Below, piece by piece: positions 55,102 to 63,555 of a stretch of 64,000 nucleotides of DNA. The position numbers and the translations under genes are program-made. The DNA comes from Pseudomonas abieticivorans (lineage in GTDB: Bacteria > Pseudomonadota > Gammaproteobacteria > Pseudomonadales > Pseudomonadaceae): positions 6,317,501 to 6,381,500 of the forward strand of contig NZ_CP094975.1 in assembly GCF_023509015.1 (NCBI RefSeq), read 5' to 3'. Within the stretch, counting starts at the first letter, position 1. Each line of letters starts with the position of its first letter. Under the pieces are notes generated by a model, which was not told the DNA's origin, made no database searches, and was given only the letters and a program-made list of their open reading frames with translations.

Positions 55102-56385
55102 TTAGCGTTGTACCGGCTCTTTGACCAGCATCAGGCCTATCAACGACAGCAACCCGCAGCCCATCAAGTACAGCGCGGGCGCACTGGGGTTGCCGGTGAG
55201 GGAGATCAACAACGTGCAGAAGAACTGCGCGAAGCCACCGAAAATGATGCTGCTCACGCTGTAAGTTACCGACAGGCCGGTCGCCCGTACTGCAGGCGGG
55301 AAGATCTCGGCGAGCAGCGCCAGCGAGGGCACCATGTTGAACACCAACAGGGCTGACAGCGTGCTGGCCACCGCGACCAGCATGGGTAACCCGGGGAAGT
55401 GCTCGAGCAGCATGAACGCCGGGTAAATCAACGCCAGCAATGCCAGGCGCGACCAGAGGATCTGGCGCTTGCGACCCACTCGGTCACAGGCCCGGCCGGC
55501 ACTGATCGCCAGCGCAACCTGCACGGCACCGGCGGCGCAGCCGGTCCAGATACCCACCGTCAACGGCAGGTGCAGTTGTGCCACGGCATAATTGGAGAGG
55601 TAATGCAAAATCACGTACGACCCCGATGTACCACCAATCGCAATCAACACGCCTGCGAGCAACGGGCGCCGATGCAGATTCCAACTCAAGCGATGGCTGG
55701 CCTGATGCTTGACCTGGTCACTCTCTTGCAGGTGTCGGCGCATGTAGGCCCCTACCGGAATCACCAACAACCCCAGTGCGAACGGCAGCCTCCAGCCCCA
55801 GCTCTGAACCTGCTCGGGGGTCAGCAGGTAATTGACCGAAAGCCCGACCACTGCGCCCAGCAGCACACTCAGGCCCTGGCTGAAAAACTGCCAGCTGGTG
55901 AAGTAGCCGCGTTCGTGCTTGCCGGCTTTTTCCAGCAGGTAAGAGGTGGAAGCGCCCACCTCGCCGCCAATGGCAAAGCCTTGTAGCAGCCGCGCGAACA
56001 CAATCAACAAGGGCGCCGCGATGCCGATCTGCTGGTAGCTGGGGGTCAGCACGAACAGCAATGCGCCAATCGCCATCAGCCACAGTGTGAGCAGCATGGC
56101 GGCTTTGCGGCCGACCCGATCGGCGTACTGCCCCAACAGGATGCTGCCCAATGGGCGCATAAAGAAACCAATGCCATAGGTGGCAAAGGCCAACAGCAAT
56201 TGGTTGGCGCCTTCGGCCGGGAAAAACTGCTTGCCGATGACCGTGGCGAAGAAGCTGTAGACGGTAAAGTCGTAGAACTCCAGACCGTTGCCGATCGTCA
56301 CGGCGGCAATGTTCTTGCGCCGCCCGGCCAGTGGTGCACTGGGCTGTGCCGACACGGCTGGCGGCATGAGTGTGGTGTTGTCCAT
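55102..56385 (-). CDS. MHS-family MFS transporter
   Basis: The product is 427 residues with 12 membrane segments. GNGLEFYDFTVYSFFATVIG, RPLGSILLGQYADRVGRKA and GEVGASTSYLLE are hallmarks of metabolite:H+ symporters such as ProP, KgtP or ShiA. ATG 56385 has a weak GAGG upstream. It follows the M20 amidohydrolase gene by 11 bp and is probably co-transcribed, importing the amidohydrolase substrate or product. Confidence 0.85.
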   Translation of the reverse strand: MDNTTLMPPAVSAQPSAPLAGRRKNIAAVTIGNGLEFYDFTVYSFFATVIGKQFFPAEGANQLLLAFATYGIGFFMRPLGSILLGQYADRVGRKAAMLLTLWLMAIGALLFVLTPSYQQIGIAAPLLIVFARLLQGFAIGGEVGASTSYLLEKAGKHERGYFTSWQFFSQGLSVLLGAVVGLSVNYLLTPEQVQSWGWRLPFALGLLVIPVGAYMRRHLQESDQVKHQASHRLSWNLHRRPLLAGVLIAIGGTSGSYVILHYLSNYAVAQLHLPLTVGIWTGCAAGAVQVALAISAGRACDRVGRKRQILWSRLALLALIYPAFMLLEHFPGLPMLVAVASTLSALLVFNMVPSLALLAEIFPPAVRATGLSVTYSVSSIIFGGFAQFFCTLLISLTGNPSAPALYLMGCGLLSLIGLMLVKEPVQR

Positions 56386-56396
56386 GGGGGTGAGCC

Positions 56397-57578
56397 TCAC
56401 GAGAGAACCGATGGCCGGGCAGGCAGCATTTTTTCAACCAGCTTGATCCAATACGAAGCGCCCATCAGCAAACATTGATCGTTGAAATCGAACTCGGGAT
56501 GGTGGCACATCACACTGCCCTCATCATCACCATTGCCTACGATCAAGTACGATCCCGGACAATGTTGCAGCATGAAGGCGAAGTCCTCACTGCCGGTGAG
56601 CGGGCGCATGTTCTGGATCAGCCCGTCCTCGCCCACCCAGTCCAACGCCGCAGCGATGGCCAGCTCCGTCTCCTTTTGATGGTTGACCAGCACCGGGTAC
56701 CGACGGTTGTAATGCACCTGTGCGTCACCGCCCAAGCCTTGCGCGGTCATTTTCACCAGCGCGGTGATGCGGGCCTGCAGCAAGTCCCGCGTGGCAGCGC
56801 TGAGCGAGCGCACGCTGATTTCCAGTTTGGCGGTGGACGGGATGACGTTGGCCGCCTTGCCCGCTTGCAGCGAGCCGACGCTGACGATGGCCATGTCCAG
56901 CGGGTCGATGTTGCGCGACACGATGCTTTGCAAGTTGAGCACAATGCTGGAGGCAATCAGTACCGGGTCGATCGCCTTGTAAGGCACCGCGCCGTGGCCA
57001 CCCTTGCCCAGCACGGTCACCGTGACGGTGTCGGAAGAGGCCATGAACGGGCCCGCCAGGAAGCCGAACTTGCCCAGCGGGTGCCCCGGCATGTTATGCA
57101 TCGCAAAGATGGCGTCGCAGGGAAACAGTTCGAACAGGCCCTGCTCCACCATCTTGCGCGCCCCACCCAAGCCTTCTTCGGCGGGTTGGAAAATCAGGTT
57201 CACGGTACCACTGAAGTTCCTGCTGGTGGCCAGTACCTTGGCCGCCGCCAGCAAGGTCGCGGTATGCCCGTCGTGGCCGCAGGCATGCATTTTCCCTTCG
57301 TTCACGCTGGCGTAGTTCAAACCGGTTTCTTCGTGGATGGGCAGTGCATCCATGTCGGCCCGCAGCCCGATGGTCGGGCCTGGCCCGCGGCGCAACTGGC
57401 CGACCACCCCCGTGCCGCCCAGCCCCAGATGCACCGTGTAGCCCCAAGCCTCAAGCTTGCTGGCCACCAGGTCGCTGGTGCCGAACTCTTCAAAGCCCAA
57501 TTCAGGGTGCGCGTGAATGTGCTGCCGGATGGCGATCATTTCATCGCGAATGTGTTCAATTTCCGCTAGTACGGTCAT
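56397..57578 (-). CDS. M20-family amidohydrolase (hippurate/N-acyl amino acid type)
   Basis: The product is 393 residues. HAHPELGFEE, ACGHDGHTA (first metal site), FQPAEEG (bridging Glu pair), AMHNMPG and a late His (VMCHHPEFDF) match M20D amidohydrolases that split N-acyl or N-carbamoyl amino acids. ATG 57578 has GAAGGG upstream. It is divergent from a LysR gene with 102 bp between, and overlaps nothing; the MHS transporter gene follows after 11 bp. Substrate not deducible. Confidence 0.87.
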   Translation of the reverse strand: MTVLAEIEHIRDEMIAIRQHIHAHPELGFEEFGTSDLVASKLEAWGYTVHLGLGGTGVVGQLRRGPGPTIGLRADMDALPIHEETGLNYASVNEGKMHACGHDGHTATLLAAAKVLATSRNFSGTVNLIFQPAEEGLGGARKMVEQGLFELFPCDAIFAMHNMPGHPLGKFGFLAGPFMASSDTVTVTVLGKGGHGAVPYKAIDPVLIASSIVLNLQSIVSRNIDPLDMAIVSVGSLQAGKAANVIPSTAKLEISVRSLSAATRDLLQARITALVKMTAQGLGGDAQVHYNRRYPVLVNHQKETELAIAAALDWVGEDGLIQNMRPLTGSEDFAFMLQHCPGSYLIVGNGDDEGSVMCHHPEFDFNDQCLLMGASYWIKLVEKMLPARPSVLS

Positions 57579-57652
57579 GGTGCCCTTCCCTATCAAGTCA
57601 GGCTTCATTCTGACCATCCTTGACGCCGCGAAAAGACAACGTTTAGGCTTGG

Positions 57653-57671
57653 TGACAACTTTTCCTTGTCA
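57653..57671. promoter_or_regulatory. Inverted repeat in LysR/amidohydrolase intergenic region
   Basis: TGACAA-N7-TTGTCA is a perfect 6-bp inverted repeat 9 bp before the LysR start codon. A LysR dimer site at this position could repress its own gene and activate the divergent amidohydrolase. Confidence 0.5.
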
Positions 57672-57680
57672 TCAGGCACC

Positions 57681-58634
57681 ATGAAAACCAACCAGTTCGT
57701 GGCCCTTGTGGCCGTAGCAGAAACAGGAAGTATTCGCGCGGCGGCAAAATCGGTGGGGCTCACGCAGGCCGCCATCACCCGTACGCTGCGAGAGTTGGAA
57801 CTGCAACAAGGGGTGGAGTTGCTGGAGCGCACCCACACCGGCGTGCGGTTCACGGATGCCGGTAAAAGCCTGCTGCATCATGCCAGGCTGATACTGAGCG
57901 AAATCGAAAAAGCCAACGCCGACCTGGCGTTGATCCGCAGCGGGCAAGTCGAGCGGCTGCGCATCGGCCTGACGCCCACCATCAACTTTGCCTTCCTGCC
58001 CGAATGCCTGAGCCTGTTTCAGGCGCAATACCCCAACGTACAGTTGGAGATCTACGAAGGCCTGCACGGTATTTCACTGCCGCACCTGCGCGATGGTTAC
58101 CTGGATTTTGCGATTATCCAGGCCAGCCGGTTTATCAGCGAGAATGAGTTTTCCATCGAACCGTTGCTGTCTTACCAAAGCCACGTGGTTGGGCGAAAGG
58201 GGCACCCGCAGCGTGATGCCACGTCCATCGACACGCTCAACTCCATGAGGTGGCTGGCCAATTTTCCCGCTGCCTGGCACATTAATTTCATCAAGGAGCT
58301 GCACCGCGACTTCCGGGTGTCGCCGCAGCCCAGCCATATTGTCAGCATCCAGTCCGCCGGCTTGCTATTCCCCCTGCTGGCCCAGACCGACTACCTCACG
58401 GTGCTGCCCGGGGTGTTGCTCAAAGCCCCCAGCTTTGCCTCGATCGTCGAGCCTTTCAGTGCCTTCAAAAGCTCCACCTCGCGCATCTTCGGCATCGCCG
58501 CCCGGCGGGGCAATGTCCGCAGCAAGGCGGCCAGCGCGTTCATCGACATCCTCAAGCAGGTGATCAAGCAGCACGCTCGCAATGCTCAATCGCCCTATGC
58601 CGATGCATTGCGCCCTACCGACCTATTCTTCTAG
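57681..58634 (+). CDS. LysR-family transcriptional regulator
   Basis: The product is 317 residues with a full-length LysR layout: HTH (about 1-60, GSIRAAAKSVGLTQAAITRT) and effector domain (about 90-300). It is divergent from the M20/MHS operon and likely its regulator. The gene is convergent with the NDH-2 gene and the two share a CTAG at 58631-58634, each using TAG on its own strand. Confidence 0.9.
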   Translation: MKTNQFVALVAVAETGSIRAAAKSVGLTQAAITRTLRELELQQGVELLERTHTGVRFTDAGKSLLHHARLILSEIEKANADLALIRSGQVERLRIGLTPTINFAFLPECLSLFQAQYPNVQLEIYEGLHGISLPHLRDGYLDFAIIQASRFISENEFSIEPLLSYQSHVVGRKGHPQRDATSIDTLNSMRWLANFPAAWHINFIKELHRDFRVSPQPSHIVSIQSAGLLFPLLAQTDYLTVLPGVLLKAPSFASIVEPFSAFKSSTSRIFGIAARRGNVRSKAASAFIDILKQVIKQHARNAQSPYADALRPTDLFF

Positions 58635-59833
58635 GCAATCGGTATCAACGGATCCGCCGCCGCCCACGCTGCTTCGCGGTTAGCCGCCGGCGGGTAGATC
58701 CACACGGTATTGATTTGGGTCTTCAACGCCTTGCCTTCCTGCCCGGTCAATTTCACCTGGCGATCCCAACCCTCGGTGTACACCGCGCCCCAGGCGCCCA
58801 GGTCCAGGCAGGTCACGTATTTGGGCTGGCGGTACGCCGTAGGGGGCACGCCCAGCAGTTGCGCGGCGACGTTGTTGCCGGCATGGCGGCCCAGCACGAT
58901 GGCGTGCTGGCAGGTCATCAGCGCGTGGTTGCCCAGGTCATCAGTAGCGGCGTAAGCCACATCGCCGGTGGCGAAAATGTCGTCCTGGCCAATGACCTTC
59001 AGGTGCTCATCCACATGCAGGCGGCCTAAGGCGTCGCGCTGGGCGGGGATCTGCTCGGTCAAGGCGCTGGCGCGCACACCGGTGGTCCAGACCACGGTGC
59101 TGGCTTCGATGCGCTGGCCGTTGCTCAGGCTCACGCCGTGGGCGTCCACCGCCACCACCGAAGCGCCCAACGCCCATTGCACGCCCAAGGTTTCGCTGGC
59201 GTGGGCGATGTACTGGCTGATCTCGGCGCCCATGGAGGCGCCGACCTTTTGCCCACGGTCGACGATGAACACCTCGACGTCGGCCTGTTCACCAAGAATC
59301 TCGCGCAAGCGCCCCGGCATTTCGGTCGCGGTTTCGATCCCGGTGAAGCCGCCACCGGCCACCACTACCGTGTTGCGCGCCTTGCTGGCGGGCTGGTCGG
59401 CCAGGGCCTTGAGGTGGCTTTCCAGGCGCACGGCCTGCTCGATCTGGTCGACGTCAAAGGCATGCTCGGCCACCCCCGGGGTGTTGGGCAAGGCCAGGCC
59501 ACTGCCGCTGGCCAATACCAGTTTGTCGTACGCGCAAACCTGCTCGGCGCCTGCCGCATCCACGTAGCCTACCTGCTTGTGCGCAACGTCCACGGTGTGC
59601 GCCGCGCCCTTGATGAAGTTAACCCCGACCGCCTCGAACAACTCGCCCAGTGGCGTTGCCAGGGTGTGGGCCTGTGGTTCGTAGAAACGCGGGCGCACCC
59701 GCAGTTCGGCTTGAGGGGCCAGCACGGTCACCGTCGCGTCGGTGTGCCCGTGCAGGTCGAACAGGCGGGTGGCGCTCAATGCCGTCCAGAGGCCGCCAAA
59801 ACCTGCGCCGATAACCAAGATGTGCTGCTTCAT
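58631..59833 (-). CDS. Type II NADH dehydrogenase-like FAD oxidoreductase
   Basis: The product is 400 residues with two dinucleotide motifs: VIGAGFGGLW (about 6-15) for FAD and VVVAGGGFTGIETATEM (about 165-181) for NAD(P)H. FATGDVAYA is the second FAD-binding motif. It belongs to the NDH-2/pyridine nucleotide-disulphide oxidoreductase family that feeds electrons from NADH to quinone without proton pumping; no strong C-terminal membrane helix is seen. ATG 59833 has GGAG 8 nt upstream. Divergent from an Rrf2 regulator. Confidence 0.87.
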   Translation of the reverse strand: MKQHILVIGAGFGGLWTALSATRLFDLHGHTDATVTVLAPQAELRVRPRFYEPQAHTLATPLGELFEAVGVNFIKGAAHTVDVAHKQVGYVDAAGAEQVCAYDKLVLASGSGLALPNTPGVAEHAFDVDQIEQAVRLESHLKALADQPASKARNTVVVAGGGFTGIETATEMPGRLREILGEQADVEVFIVDRGQKVGASMGAEISQYIAHASETLGVQWALGASVVAVDAHGVSLSNGQRIEASTVVWTTGVRASALTEQIPAQRDALGRLHVDEHLKVIGQDDIFATGDVAYAATDDLGNHALMTCQHAIVLGRHAGNNVAAQLLGVPPTAYRQPKYVTCLDLGAWGAVYTEGWDRQVKLTGQEGKALKTQINTVWIYPPAANREAAWAAADPLIPIA

Positions 59834-59871
59834 TGTTGACTCCCGAAATGGATGGCCTGTGCCGGCCCAGC

Positions 59872-59907
59872 AACTACGACTATAATTGTCGTAGTTATTC
59901 GTGGCAA
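59872..59907 (-). promoter_or_regulatory. Promoter with overlapping perfect operator
   Basis: On the minus strand, TTGCCA (59902-59907) and TATAGT (59879-59884), 17 bp apart, make a good sigma-70 promoter for the NDH-2 gene. AACTACGAC (59872-59880) and its exact inverse GTCGTAGTT (59888-59896), 7 bp apart, lie over the -10 and spacer. A repressor bound there would block the promoter; the divergent Rrf2 protein is the natural candidate. Confidence 0.75.
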
Positions 59908-60070
59908 TGGTTTTTTTCAGCACGCGACTGCCACACCCTCAGATCCGCTTGTGTAAATGCTCTACCCCAATGATCATGGCGCGGTTAGGTTGAAATCGAG
60001 GTGACCGGTGGTTCGTTGCCAGCGCGCAGGGCTGTTGCTAGAATGGCGACTTGATTAGTCGGAGATTAAA

Positions 60071-60604
60071 ATGTCTCTTTACAGCGCGGGCGTTGAGTAC
60101 GGCATTCATTGCCTGTTGTTTTTGGTCGGCAGCGGTGGCGAGAGCCGTGAAGCCAGCGTGCGCGACCTGGCCGAACTGCAAGGCGTGCCGCAGGATTACC
60201 TGGCGAAGATTTTCACCAAGCTGGCCAAGGCCAAACTGGTAGCGGCGACTGAAGGCGTCAAAGGCGGTTTCAGGCTGGCCCGGCCGGCCGATGAAATCAG
60301 CATCCTGGACATCGTCAATGCCATCGACGGGCAGAAGCTGATCTTTGATTGCCGGGAAATTCGTGGCCGTTGCGCGTTGTTCGAAGGCGCCCCGCCCGCC
60401 TGGGCGCTGGACGGCGGCTGCGCGGTGCATGGCGCCATGCAAACCGCGCAAAAGCGCATGGAAGAGGCCCTGGCCCAGCAGACCATCCTGGACCTGGCCC
60501 GCAAGCTGGGCCGCAAGGCACCAGCCGAATTTGCAGGCCAGGTGGATGAGTGGATCAGTGGCCGCAAGGACAGGAAGATTTCAGTGACCGATGTTACGGG
60601 CTGA
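60071..60604 (+). CDS. Rrf2-family regulator with conserved cysteines
   Basis: The product is 177 residues: winged HTH (about 1-75, with SVRDLAELQGVPQDYLAKIF and GVKGGFRLAR) then a region with Cys94, Cys101 and Cys117 plus His120, which in Rrf2 proteins often hold an iron-sulphur cluster. It may sense NO, redox state or iron-sulphur status. It lies 237 bp from the NDH-2 gene on the other strand, with a perfect operator between. Confidence 0.85.
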   Translation: MSLYSAGVEYGIHCLLFLVGSGGESREASVRDLAELQGVPQDYLAKIFTKLAKAKLVAATEGVKGGFRLARPADEISILDIVNAIDGQKLIFDCREIRGRCALFEGAPPAWALDGGCAVHGAMQTAQKRMEEALAQQTILDLARKLGRKAPAEFAGQVDEWISGRKDRKISVTDVTG

Positions 60605-60614
60605 TATTCGTGGC

Positions 60615-61052
60615 GCGGCCTTCGCGGATGAATCCGCTCCTACAGGGGTGAGGTGCGCCTGTAGGAGCGGATTTATCCGCGAAAAGACCGCTGCGTTGTG
60701 CCAGGCATACCGTGAGCGGCCTTCGCGGATGAATCCGCTCCTACAGGGGTGAGGTGCGCCTGTAGGAACGGATTTATCCGCGAAAAGACCGCCGCGTTAT
60801 GCCAGGCATACCGTGAGAGCGGCCTTCGCGGATGAATCCGCTCCTACGGCGGTGAGGTGCGCCTGTAGGAGCGGATTTATCCGCGAAAAGACCGCCGCGT
60901 TGTGCCAGGCATACCGTGATGCGGCCTTCGCGGATGAATCCGCTCCTACGGGGGTGAGGTGCGCTTGTAGGAGCGGATTTATCCGCGAAAAGACCGCCGC
61001 GTTGTGCCAGGCATACCGTGAGAGCGGCCTTCGCGGATGAATCCGCTCCTAC
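60615..61052. repeat. Array of four REP pairs plus one half
   Basis: After a lone right arm at about 60615-60643, four near-identical pairs begin at 60661, 60762, 60865 and 60967 (period 101-103 bp). Each has left arm GTAGGAGCGGATTTATCC, a shared middle (GCGTTGTGCCAGGCATACCG) and right arm CGCGGATGAATCCGCTCC, then the linker GGGGTGAGGTGCGC. Small differences (an A for G at 60768, GCGTTATGCC in copy two) show copies have started to drift. The array lies between the Rrf2 gene and dehydroquinase; the 454-bp gap contains nothing else. Confidence 0.95.
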
Positions 61053-61058
61053 GCAGCA

Positions 61059-61502
61059 TCAGGCGGAGCGTTTTGCGGCGCTCACCGCCGCCCTCAAGCC
61101 CAACAGATAGCTGTCGGCGCCAAACCCGCAAATCTGCCCGCTGACGATTTCGCCAAACACCGAATGGTGCCGAAACGCTTCGCGGGCATGAATGTTCGAC
61201 ATGTGGATCTCCACCACCGGCACCGTAAGGATCGCCAAGGCATCACGAATGCCGTAGCTGTAGTGCGTCCAGGCACCGGCGTTGATCAGTACCGCGTCCA
61301 CCTCGTCGAAAAAGCCCTGGTGGATGCGCTCGCACATCGCCCCTTCGCAGTTGGTTTGGAAGCTGTCGATGCTCGCCCCCAATTCCTCGCCCAGGGTGCG
61401 CAGGCTCGCGTCGATCTCGGCCAGGGTAGTGGTGCCGTATTGCGCCGGGTCGCGCTTGCCGAACATGTTGTGGTTGATACCGTGCAGCATCAGGATCTTC
61501 AT
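61059..61502 (-). CDS. aroQ: Type II 3-dehydroquinate dehydratase
   Basis: The product is 147 residues, the usual type II size. Catalytic residues are visible: Arg17, Tyr22 (AQYGTTTL), Asn74 and His80 (NAGAWTHYSYGIRDAL), His100 and Arg107/Arg111 (EIHMSNIHAREAFRHHSV). The first strand (MLHGINHNMFG) departs from the common NGPNLN-type motif, so it may be a catabolic paralogue. It interconverts dehydroquinate and dehydroshikimate. It starts 5 nt after the shikimate/quinate dehydrogenase stop, as the last gene of the operon. Confidence 0.9.
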   Translation of the reverse strand: MKILMLHGINHNMFGKRDPAQYGTTTLAEIDASLRTLGEELGASIDSFQTNCEGAMCERIHQGFFDEVDAVLINAGAWTHYSYGIRDALAILTVPVVEIHMSNIHAREAFRHHSVFGEIVSGQICGFGADSYLLGLRAAVSAAKRSA

Positions 61503-61507
61503 CAGCG

Positions 61508-62326
61508 TTACACCAACGGGATGGTCAGGCGGTCGATGACCGGGCGGGTTTCGGGGCGCACGCCGCGCCACCAAGCGAAGGCTTCGGCCGCTTGCTCCAC
61601 CAGCATGCCGACGCCATCGGCCAGCAGCGGCACGCCGGCGCTTTGCGCCAGGCGCAAGAACGGTGTAAGGCCCTTGCCATAGGCCAGTTCATAGGCCAAC
61701 TGCACCTGGCCAAACAGCGCCGCATCGATCGGCGGCAGCTCCCCGGTCAGGCTCGCCGACGTGGCGTTGATCACCACATCGAACACCTGCCCCGCCAACG
61801 CCTCATAGCTGCACACCTCGAGCAGCGGGTTGTTCAATTCAGCGACCAGGGTTTGGGCTTTGCCCACGTCACGGTTGACGATCACCAGCCGCGACGGCGC
61901 TGCCTGCAAGAACGGCAAGGCAGCCCCGCGCACCGCCCCGCCCGCGCCGAGTACCAGCACCCGGCGCCCGGCCAGGGGCTGCTTGAGGTTGTGCTCGATG
62001 TCGCGTAGCAGGCCGATGCCGTCGAAGTTCTCGGCGTAGATCTTGCCGTTCTCGAACTTCAGCGCATTGCTCGCCTTGGCCAGGGTAGCCCGCTCACTGC
62101 GCGCTTCAGCCAGCTCGAACGCTTGCAACTTGAACGGCGCGGTGATGTTCATGCCACGCGCGCCGCTGTCGCGAAACCTGCGTACGTCGCCGGCAAAATC
62201 GTCCAGCGAGCCTTCAATGGCGCTGTAGGCGAGGTCCTGATCAGTCACCTCAGCAAACAGGCCATGAATCAGCGGCGACTTGGTGTGGTTGATCGGCCGG
62301 CCGATCACTGCATAACGGTCTGTCAT
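61508..62326 (-). CDS. Shikimate/quinate dehydrogenase (AroE family)
   Basis: The product is 272 residues. Lys66 (MNITAPFK) and Asp102 (ENFDGIG) are the catalytic pair of the AroE family, and VLGAGGAVRGA the nucleotide-binding loop. NFDGIG replaces the usual NTDxxG, and HTKSP replaces HSxSP at the substrate carboxylate, both suggesting an AroE paralogue. With dehydroquinase next to it, quinate or shikimate catabolism is likely. It overlaps the CoA-transferase gene by 4 nt. Confidence 0.87.
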   Translation of the reverse strand: MTDRYAVIGRPINHTKSPLIHGLFAEVTDQDLAYSAIEGSLDDFAGDVRRFRDSGARGMNITAPFKLQAFELAEARSERATLAKASNALKFENGKIYAENFDGIGLLRDIEHNLKQPLAGRRVLVLGAGGAVRGAALPFLQAAPSRLVIVNRDVGKAQTLVAELNNPLLEVCSYEALAGQVFDVVINATSASLTGELPPIDAALFGQVQLAYELAYGKGLTPFLRLAQSAGVPLLADGVGMLVEQAAEAFAWWRGVRPETRPVIDRLTIPLV

Positions 62327-63555
62327 TGTGCAGCCTCCTGGGTGAACAGCACGCCATCGGCCTGCATCTGGGCGATTTCCTCGGCGCTGAAGCCCAGCGC
62401 AGCAGCCACTTGGGCGTTGTGCTCACCCAGGTCCGGCGCCACTTGGTGGATAGTGGTGTCGCAGTCGGAAAAACGAAATGGCAGGTTGGGCATGCGCAAG
62501 GTGCCGTAGCGTGGGTGCTCCTGTTCCACCACCATGCCGCGGGCCTTGATCTGCGGGTCGCCCAGCACTTCGTCGATGCGCTGGACCTTGGCGCTGGGCA
62601 CGTCGATCTCATCGAGCAGCGACAGGATGCGCGCCACCGGGTTGGCCGCGACCCAGCGCTTGACCACTTCAAGGATTTCCAGCCGATGACTGTTGCGCCC
62701 GTTCAGGCTATGGAATCGCGCATCCGAGCCAAAGCCTGGCGGCGCCCCGTTGGCTTCCAGCATCACCGCAAAACGCTTCCAGGCATCGTCGACCTGGGCG
62801 GCAATCACCAGGTCCCCATCAGCGGCGCGGAACACCCCGTACAGCGTCGAGGTGGGCATGTCATGGCCGGTCTGCTCCGGCACCACGGTGCCACCCGACA
62901 GGGTGTAGCACTGCACGGCGTACTCGTGCATCGAAAACAGGGTGTCGTACAGCGACATGTCGATGTGCTGGCCGCGGCCACTGTTGACCCGGCCCAGCAG
63001 GGCCGCGTTGATCGCCGCCACGGCGTGGATGCCGGTGTACATGTCGCCCAGGGAAATACGCAACAGCGGCGGCGCCTCCCCCGGGGTCCCGACCATCTGC
63101 ATGATGCCGCTCTTGGCCTCGGCGATCAGGCCGAACCCGGCGCGGTGGGCATCCGGGCCGGTGTGGCCGTAGGCCGAGATCGAGCAATAGACCAGCTTGG
63201 GGTTGCGCGCCGACAGCTCGGCGTAGCCCAGGCCGAGTTTTTCCAGGGCGCCAGGCCGGTAGTTTTCGATGAACACATCGGCCGAGTCACACAGCTTCTG
63301 CATGAACGCTTTGCCACGCGGGTCTTTCATGTTGACGCTGACGCCCTGCTTGCCCATGTTCAGCTGCAGGAAGTAACCACTTTGGTGGTCATCCAGGGTA
63401 AAGGCGTGCTGGCGACCGGCGTCGCCGGTGCCTGGGCGTTCAACCTTGATCACTTCGGCGCCCAGGGCTGCCAGGCAGCGGCCCACGTAGGGCCCGGCCA
63501 GGAAGTGGCTGTAGTCGATCACGCGCAACCCCTTGAGGGGCAATGGCTGGCTCAT
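62323..63555 (-). CDS. Class III (CaiB/BaiF) CoA-transferase
   Basis: The product is 410 residues with the family start LKGLRVIDYSHFLAGPYVGR, the CoA-binding VIKVERPGTGDAGR, and the catalytic Asp in LRISLGDMYTG. These enzymes move CoA between carboxylic acids, such as mesaconate, itaconate or carnitine. 4-nt overlaps with the genes on both sides place it in an operon with a MaoC hydratase and aromatic-acid genes. Confidence 0.9.
   Translation of the reverse strand: MSQPLPLKGLRVIDYSHFLAGPYVGRCLAALGAEVIKVERPGTGDAGRQHAFTLDDHQSGYFLQLNMGKQGVSVNMKDPRGKAFMQKLCDSADVFIENYRPGALEKLGLGYAELSARNPKLVYCSISAYGHTGPDAHRAGFGLIAEAKSGIMQMVGTPGEAPPLLRISLGDMYTGIHAVAAINAALLGRVNSGRGQHIDMSLYDTLFSMHEYAVQCYTLSGGTVVPEQTGHDMPTSTLYGVFRAADGDLVIAAQVDDAWKRFAVMLEANGAPPGFGSDARFHSLNGRNSHRLEILEVVKRWVAANPVARILSLLDEIDVPSAKVQRIDEVLGDPQIKARGMVVEQEHPRYGTLRMPNLPFRFSDCDTTIHQVAPDLGEHNAQVAAALGFSAEEIAQMQADGVLFTQEAAQ

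Noticed and set aside
60813..61040. Small ORF with internal peptide repeats within the REP array
   Set aside because: The repeats come from translation through the REP units (CRSGFIREKTAAL-type peptide); no ribosome binding site and no function expected.
60615..61052. Regularly spaced repeats as a CRISPR array
   Set aside because: The period is about 102 bp, the whole unit including its middle is repeated, the arms are palindromic REP sequence, and there are no unique spacers or cas genes.
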